Below, one piece after another: positions 58,917-64,000 of a DNA stretch of 64,000 bases (position 1 is its first letter; the number at the start of each line of letters is the position of its first letter). Source of the DNA: Sphingobium sp. CR2-8. GTDB taxonomy: Bacteria > Pseudomonadota > Alphaproteobacteria > Sphingomonadales > Sphingomonadaceae. A program made the translations under genes and the position numbers. The notes below the pieces were generated by a model. It was not told the origin of the DNA. It was given only the letters and a program-made list of their open reading frames with translations, and ran no database searches. The stretch covers positions 1,490,501-1,554,500 of the forward strand of contig NZ_JAYKZY010000002.1 of assembly GCF_035818615.1 (NCBI RefSeq). Reading direction: 5' to 3'.

Positions 58917-60320
58917 ATGACCATGGCTGAGAATTACGATGTCATCGTTCTGGGTTCCGGCCCCGGTGGCTATGTCGCCGCGATCCGCGCCGCCCAACTG
59001 GGCCTCAAGACCGCGATCGTCGAGCGCGAAAATCTGGGCGGCATCTGCCTCAACTGGGGTTGCATCCCGACCAAGGCGCTGCTCCGCTCGGCGGAAATCT
59101 ATCACTATATGCAGCATGCAGGCGATTATGGCCTGGCCGCCGAAAAGATCAGCGCCGACATCGCAGCGGTGGTGAAGCGCTCGCGCGGTGTCGCCAAGCA
59201 ACTGAATCAGGGCGTCACGCACCTGATGAAGAAGAACAAGATCACCGTCCATATGGGCGACGGCAAGTTGACCGGTAAGGGCAAGCTTAGCGTCACCAAG
59301 GACGGCAAGACCGAGGAACTGACGGCCAAGAACATCGTCCTCGCCACCGGCGCTCGCGCCCGCGACCTGCCCGGTACGCCTGCCGATGGCAAGCGCGTAT
59401 GGACCTATCGCCATGCGATGACCCCGCCCGAAATGCCGAGCAAGCTGCTGGTCATCGGATCGGGCGCGATCGGCATCGAATTTGCCAGCTTCTATAATGA
59501 CATGGGCGCAGACGTGACCGTCGTGGAAATGATGGACCGCATCGTCCCCGTCGAGGATGCGGATGTCTCCGCCTTCCTGGAAAAGGCGCTCAAGAAGCAG
59601 GGCATGACCATCCTGACCGGCGCAGGCGTCAGTGATATCAAGGTCGGCGCCAATGGCGTGACCGCCAAGCTGAAGGACAAGGCGGGCAAGGAAAGCGCCG
59701 CCGAGTTCAGCCATATGATCGTCGCGATCGGCATCGTTCCTAACACCGCCGACATTGGCCTTAAGGAACTGGGTGTCGACGTGGACGATCGCGGTTTCCT
59801 CAAGACCGACGAGATGTGCCGCACCAATGTCGAAGGGCTATGGGCGATCGGTGACATCACCGCGCCGCCATGGCTGGCGCATAAGGCGAGCCATGAAGGC
59901 GTCATCACCGCCGAAGCCATTGCGGGCCAGCATCCCCACGCCATGGACCCGCGCAACATTCCGGGCTGCACCTATTGCCACCCGCAGATCGCCAGCGTCG
60001 GCCTGACCGAAGCCAAAGCGAAGGAAGCGGGTTACGACGTGAAGGTCGGCATGTTCCCCTTCATCGGCAATGGCAAGGCGATCGCGCTGGGCGAAGCGGA
60101 AGGCTTCACCAAGACGGTGTTCGACGCCAAGACCGGCGAGTTGCTCGGCGCGCACATGATCGGTGCGGAAGTCACGGAAATGATCCAGGGCTATACCATC
60201 GGCAAGACGCTGGAGACGACCGAGGCGGAACTGATGCACACCGTCTTCCCGCATCCGACCATCTCGGAATCGATGCATGAAAGCGTGCTGGCGGCTTATG
60301 GCCGTGCGCTCCATATCTGA
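58917..60320 (+). CDS. lpdA: Dihydrolipoyl dehydrogenase
   Basis: The 467-residue protein has the FAD site YDVIVLGSGPGGYVAAIRAAQ, the redox disulfide in GGICLNWGCIPTKALLR (C44, C49), the NAD site VIGSGAIGIEFASFY and the C-terminal HPTISES with the catalytic His. It reoxidises the E2 lipoyl groups of the pyruvate dehydrogenase complex. A second ATG lies two codons in. It overlaps the PAP2 gene at its 3' end. Confidence 0.95.
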   Translation: MTMAENYDVIVLGSGPGGYVAAIRAAQLGLKTAIVERENLGGICLNWGCIPTKALLRSAEIYHYMQHAGDYGLAAEKISADIAAVVKRSRGVAKQLNQGVTHLMKKNKITVHMGDGKLTGKGKLSVTKDGKTEELTAKNIVLATGARARDLPGTPADGKRVWTYRHAMTPPEMPSKLLVIGSGAIGIEFASFYNDMGADVTVVEMMDRIVPVEDADVSAFLEKALKKQGMTILTGAGVSDIKVGANGVTAKLKDKAGKESAAEFSHMIVAIGIVPNTADIGLKELGVDVDDRGFLKTDEMCRTNVEGLWAIGDITAPPWLAHKASHEGVITAEAIAGQHPHAMDPRNIPGCTYCHPQIASVGLTEAKAKEAGYDVKVGMFPFIGNGKAIALGEAEGFTKTVFDAKTGELLGAHMIGAEVTEMIQGYTIGKTLETTEAELMHTVFPHPTISESMHESVLAAYGRALHI

Positions 60321-60933
60321 TCGCCGCACATCGATCCTGAAAGGCGCGGGGGCTTTGGCTCTCGCGCTCTTTTGCGTATGGGCGATCGCGCTGATGCAGA
60401 AGGCCGGATGGCTCGACGGACTGAATGTCGGGCTGATGCAAGGGGCTGGCGTAGCGCGCGATAGCGCTATGGGCCAGCATCTTACCCTTCCCATGCGGAT
60501 CGCTTCGGCTGTCGGCGGAACGGCGGGCAGGCTGGTGCTGCTGACCGTGGCCATCGGATCGCTGCTCTGGGTCGGACGACGCAGCGGCGCGCTGTGGCTC
60601 GCCACGATGATGGCGGGCGGCACGGCGCTGAACCTCATCCTCAAGCAGATATTCGCCGCGCCGCGTCCGGACCTGCTGCCGCATCTCGACAATGTCCACA
60701 GCTACAGCTTTCCCAGCGGTCATGCGGCGGGCAACATGATGTTCTTCGGCGCGCTCGCGATGCTGGTGGCGCGCCGCAGCGGCTATGGGGCCGCTGCCGT
60801 GATGATCGCGCTCATCGGCGTCAGTCGCGTCTGGCTTGGTGTCCATTGGCCCAGCGACGTCACCGCCGGCTGGATCGAGGGGCTGGGCTGGCTCGCCTTC
60901 TGCCGCGTCTGGCTACCAGCGGGGCGAGGGTAG
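60298..60933 (+). CDS. PAP2-family phosphatase
   Basis: From ATG 60298 (23 bases inside lpd; a GTG at 60304 is also possible) the product is 211 residues. It has about six membrane helices and the phosphatase motifs KQIFAAPRPD, SFPSGHAAGN and SRVWLGVHWPSDV. It probably removes phosphate from undecaprenyl pyrophosphate or lipid phosphates at the outer face of the inner membrane. It overlaps the convergent DUF2142 gene by 21 bases. Confidence 0.88.
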   Translation: MAVRSISDRRTSILKGAGALALALFCVWAIALMQKAGWLDGLNVGLMQGAGVARDSAMGQHLTLPMRIASAVGGTAGRLVLLTVAIGSLLWVGRRSGALWLATMMAGGTALNLILKQIFAAPRPDLLPHLDNVHSYSFPSGHAAGNMMFFGALAMLVARRSGYGAAAVMIALIGVSRVWLGVHWPSDVTAGWIEGLGWLAFCRVWLPAGRG

Positions 60934-62400
60934 CAGTAGCGCCCGGCCGATGCTGTCATGTGGCGGCATCCCGTCGCTTGTGATGAAACCATGTACCCAG
61001 AAACTATCGAACACCGTGGCGGCGGCGATGCCCGACAGCAGGATCGCACTGATCGCAAATATCCGTCGCGCGCCCCGAACGGGTTGGGCAGGGGACAGGG
61101 CGATCAACGCCAGCGGCAGGATCGGCAGGAAATAGCGGCCCTGCGTTCCCTGGATATAATCTGCACCCAGCGGCGTTCCGGTCAGGTACATGGCGGTTTC
61201 AATCAGCAGGGCCACGCCCGCCGCGACCGCCAGCCACCAGAGCCGCTGGCCGATCCCGAACCGCGTGCTGGTCCCGCTCGCGACGCCCGCGACCAGCATT
61301 ACAGCGCCCAGCACATAGGCCGCCAGCGGCAGCAGGATCGCGTTCCAGCCGAAACGCCCGACGATCTGCAACAGATAGACCGGCGCGCGCTCGATGATGC
61401 TGCTCGTCAGGATACTACCATAGGCCAGCGGATCGTGCAGGATAACGGCCAACTGGTCGCGCAGCGGCGCGGTCATCACCGACACGCCGGTGTCGCGCGC
61501 ACGGATGGAATAGAGCGCTTGGCTCCCACCCGACATCTGCATCCAGCCGATGAAGACGATCGCCCCCAGCGCCCCCGCGCCCAGGATCAGCCCCGGCCGT
61601 CGGTCATAGCGATGCTGTTGCCAGCGCAGGCCCGCTGCGACCAGTGGCAGATAGACGCCCTTGCACAGCGCCAGCAGCGGCGCGGTCACCAGCAACGCGA
61701 CCGAACGGGCAGGGGAAGCCGCCATGAAACCGGTGCGCAGCGCCAGCGCCAGGCCCAGAAAGCCAAGGCCGTTGATCACTGCATCGGGTGAAAGCGATCC
61801 GGTCTGATAGGCGAAGGTCGGCAGCAGCGCGGTGGTGAGCATGGCGTTGCGGCCGAAAGGCAAGAGGCGCAAGGCGGCGATCAGCAGGGCCAGCCCGGTC
61901 AGGGCATTCACCAGCCGCCCGGCATAGAAGATATCGATCCACGGCAGCCCGATCGCCTTGCCCAGCATCAGCCCGACCGCGCCGGGCGCATAAAGGGTCG
62001 GCGCATAGCTCGCCACATTGGGGAAGTCCGCAAAGGCCATGCCGGGCCGTCCTGCATCCGCCTCCGCACTGGCGGCAATCTGTGCGCGATCGAAGCTGCG
62101 GGAAGTCGGTGGCACCTCGGTCGGAAAATCCACGCGATGAATATCCAGCGCTGCGCGGGGCAGGTCGACCCCGATGGACTTGCCCCGCTGCTCGGTCAGC
62201 ATATCGCCCTGCGCCAACGCCAGCGCTTTCATATAATGCTGGTTCTCGTCCGGCGCCTGAAAGGGCGGGGTGACGATGGTGTAGAACAGGGTGGCGGCAC
62301 ATAGCAGGGCCAACAACAGAGTTTCGATCGGCGTCCACGATGCGGCGACCACCATGTCTGCGCTACCGCCACCCTGCAATTTGCTTCGTTCGTTTCGCAT
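60913..62400 (-). CDS. DUF2142 family membrane protein
   Basis: The 495-residue protein has about 11 hydrophobic segments and, early, IVTPPFQAPDENQHYMKALAL, the PDE-type motif of DUF2142 (a glycosyltransferase-like C superfamily fold). Such proteins are predicted to transfer sugars from lipid carriers in the periplasm, sometimes within surface polysaccharide synthesis. The function here is inferred. It is followed by the convergent PAP2 gene, which could recycle the lipid carrier. Confidence 0.83.
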   Translation of the reverse strand: MRNERSKLQGGGSADMVVAASWTPIETLLLALLCAATLFYTIVTPPFQAPDENQHYMKALALAQGDMLTEQRGKSIGVDLPRAALDIHRVDFPTEVPPTSRSFDRAQIAASAEADAGRPGMAFADFPNVASYAPTLYAPGAVGLMLGKAIGLPWIDIFYAGRLVNALTGLALLIAALRLLPFGRNAMLTTALLPTFAYQTGSLSPDAVINGLGFLGLALALRTGFMAASPARSVALLVTAPLLALCKGVYLPLVAAGLRWQQHRYDRRPGLILGAGALGAIVFIGWMQMSGGSQALYSIRARDTGVSVMTAPLRDQLAVILHDPLAYGSILTSSIIERAPVYLLQIVGRFGWNAILLPLAAYVLGAVMLVAGVASGTSTRFGIGQRLWWLAVAAGVALLIETAMYLTGTPLGADYIQGTQGRYFLPILPLALIALSPAQPVRGARRIFAISAILLSGIAAATVFDSFWVHGFITSDGMPPHDSIGRALLLPSPRW

Positions 62401-62596
62401 CGCCTGCCATGTCTGATGGTCCGTCGGCGGGACCGTTTAAATGCGCGTGAACCTCTCCGCCGATCGATGTCGGCCCGATCCGACAAGCTTTCTTAGCGGA
62501 AAGGCCCGGCTGCACGCGGGTCACGCCTGCGACCTGTGACTAACAGCCCAGACTTAACATTTCGCTCTTGCGTCGAAAATGGCGCAGGCAGGCGGA

Positions 62597-63538
62597 TTAT
62601 GCCTCCGGTTCTTCCTTCTCGACCGGTGGATGCAAACGCAGGCGCGTCACGCGGCGGCCGTCGCTCGCGACGATTTCCAGCTTCCAGCCGCTGGGCGCAT
62701 GGTCCAGTATCTCACCCGGCTCAGGTACGCGGCCAGCCAGCACGAAGGCCAGTCCGCCCAGCGTGTCCACATCCTCTTCGACATCGCCCAGCTTCTCGTC
62801 GATGTCTTTGGCGACATCGTCCAGTTCGGCGCGGGCGTCGGCTTCCCACAGGCCACCGTCTAGCGGCACCAACATCGCCTCGGGCGCATCGTCATGCTCG
62901 TCCTCGACGTCGCCGACAATTTCCTCGACCAGATCCTCGAACGTCAACAGGCCTTCGGTGCCGGAATATTCGTCCAGCACGATGGCCAGATGCGTTCGCT
63001 TGGCGCGCATTTCTGCCAGCAGGTCCAGCGCGCCCATGCTTTCAGGCACATAAAGCGGCTGGCGGATCAGCGGTTCCAGCGTGTCGGGCACCGGGGCCTT
63101 GCCCGCCAGAATCGCGAAGGCGTCGCGGATGTGGATCATGCCGACGATGGTGTCGAGGGTCCCGCGATACACCGGCACGCGGCTGTGTCCGGCCTCCGCG
63201 AACAGGTCGGCCAAGTCTGCGAAGCTCGCCGTTTCCTCGATCGCAATGATGTCGGCGCGCGGCACGGCGACATCATCCACCGTATGTTCGGAAAAATGAA
63301 GCAGGTTGCGCACCATCTGCCGCTCAATGGCCGACAGGTCGCCCTTCGCGGGCGCGGCGCCATTTTCGTCCTGCTCTTCTTCGTCATAGTCGTCGAGGGC
63401 TTCTTCCAGCTCCTTGCGAAGGCTGGTTTCCTCGCCTTCACCGAACAGGAGCGACTTGATACCGCTCCATAATCCGCCCTCGTTGCTACTGTCCCCTTCT
63501 TTCGAAGCGGTGCCGTCCTTCGGACTGCCGTCAGCCAT
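62597..63538 (-). CDS. corC: CorC/HlyC-family protein with CBS domains
   Basis: The 313-residue protein lacks the membrane domain of larger hemolysin-like proteins. After an acidic N-terminus come two CBS domains (VPRADIIAIEETASFADLAD to ARDAF, and RTHLAIVLDEYSGTEGLLTFEDLVEEIVGDV), then a CorC-HlyC associated domain (LDVDTLGGLAFVLAGRVPEPGE-like region). It binds adenine nucleotides and is linked to Mg2+/Co2+ handling. It lies 46 bases after ybeY on the same strand, the usual ybeY-corC order. Confidence 0.9.
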   Translation of the reverse strand: MADGSPKDGTASKEGDSSNEGGLWSGIKSLLFGEGEETSLRKELEEALDDYDEEEQDENGAAPAKGDLSAIERQMVRNLLHFSEHTVDDVAVPRADIIAIEETASFADLADLFAEAGHSRVPVYRGTLDTIVGMIHIRDAFAILAGKAPVPDTLEPLIRQPLYVPESMGALDLLAEMRAKRTHLAIVLDEYSGTEGLLTFEDLVEEIVGDVEDEHDDAPEAMLVPLDGGLWEADARAELDDVAKDIDEKLGDVEEDVDTLGGLAFVLAGRVPEPGEILDHAPSGWKLEIVASDGRRVTRLRLHPPVEKEEPEA

Positions 63539-63583
63539 GATCCTACTTAGTCCCCTGTCCGCGCGTTCCCAAAAACGCGACTG

Positions 63584-64000
63584 CTAAACGCTCTGTCGAT
63601 CCCCATAGGGATCGGAAAGGCCGATGCTTGCCAGAGCCGCCGTTTCCAGCGCCTCCATAGCTTCGGCTTCATTGTCGTCCATATGATCATATCCAAGCAA
63701 ATGAAAAGTCCCATGGACGATCAGATGCGTGGCATGGTCGGCAACGGAGATGCCCTTTTCCGCCGCCTCGGCGGCGCAGACCCCTTCGGCCAGCACGATA
63801 TCGCCCAGCAGCACTTCGCCATCGTCGGTGTTGGCCGTGGCCTGAAGCAGGTCGTCCTGTACCATCGGGAAGGACAGGACGTTGGTCGGCTTGTCCTTGT
63901 CGCGATAGGCGCGGTTCAGGCTATGGACCTCCTCGTCGGAGGTCAGCTTGACCGCCACTTCATACAGCGTCTGATCGCTGGCGAACGCCGCATAGGGACT
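63584..64000 (-). CDS. ybeY: Endoribonuclease YbeY (5' end outside the window)
   Basis: The frame is open through the window edge, so the true start is beyond base 64000. Visible parts include LTSDEEVHSLNRAYRDKDKP, then TNVLSFPM and the zinc site HLIVHGTFHLLGYDH with its three histidines. YbeY acts in 16S rRNA 3' maturation and ribosome quality control. An internal GTG (63958) has no reason to be the start, as conserved SPYAAFASDQTLYEV lies upstream. Confidence 0.93.
   Translation of the reverse strand, partial: SPYAAFASDQTLYEVAVKLTSDEEVHSLNRAYRDKDKPTNVLSFPMVQDDLLQATANTDDGEVLLGDIVLAEGVCAAEAAEKGISVADHATHLIVHGTFHLLGYDHMDDNEAEAMEALETAALASIGLSDPYGDRQSV

Overview
The window looks like chromosomal DNA of a sphingomonad (Alphaproteobacteria, Sphingomonadales). 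The GC content is high. The core genes fit this group: sapC, gcrA, an F0 ATP synthase cluster of alphaproteobacterial order (atpI-atpB-atpE-atpF'-atpF), pdhC next to lpd, a metZ-type methionine pathway and ybeY-corC. No species can be named from sequence alone.

Region 1 (1-12336) is the right-hand part of a mobile element integrated at the 3' end of a tRNA-Glu gene. It carries a P4-type tyrosine integrase and an AlpA-like regulator, a Ti/RSF1010-type relaxase-helicase (TraA), two small TraC/TraD-type proteins and a recognisable oriT between them. Its cargo is a DUF6118 membrane protein, a two-gene operon (a Tat-exported unknown and a nucleotidyltransferase-HEPN-transmembrane-STN fusion), a ribbon-helix-helix regulator beside a striking operator array, an AIPR-family (abortive infection) protein and a RelE/HigA-like toxin-antitoxin pair. 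The left end lies outside the window.

Region 2 (12412-17353) is core: a probable cuckoo-type sRNA, sapC, a frameshifted FAD-linked oxidase gene, a small hypothetical and a DEAD-box RNA helicase. Region 3 (17513-21769) is a 4.26-kb island inserted inside radC and cutting it within its JAMM metal-binding motif. It carries its own tyrosine integrase, an MqsRA toxin-antitoxin pair, a truncated antitoxin, a VirB4 remnant and small unknown genes.

Region 4 (21770-64000) is core chromosome: ydbH-ynbE-ydbL (envelope homeostasis), the F0 ATP synthase genes, an alcohol dehydrogenase, uvrC, recO, leuB, a hemerythrin protein, threonine dehydratase-metZ, apaG-lysR, a beta-lactamase-like serine hydrolase, parE, an outer membrane barrel, gcrA, an ABC-2 permease, a polysaccharide block (wecB, wecC, wza-like, wzc-like), purS-purQ, a cupin, RNase R, a universal stress protein, pdhC-thioesterase-lpd-PAP2, a DUF2142 membrane protein, corC and the 5'-truncated ybeY.

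Three genes (the HEPN fusion, the FAD oxidase and parE) are each broken at a run of four G/C where the expected reading frame needs five. Because parE is normally essential, homopolymer under-calling in the assembly is the simplest explanation. The best candidate for an undescribed system is the operator-controlled module at 4632-7169: ribbon-helix-helix regulator, Tat-exported protein, and a membrane-anchored HEPN protein with a periplasmic STN domain and a dead nucleotidyltransferase domain.
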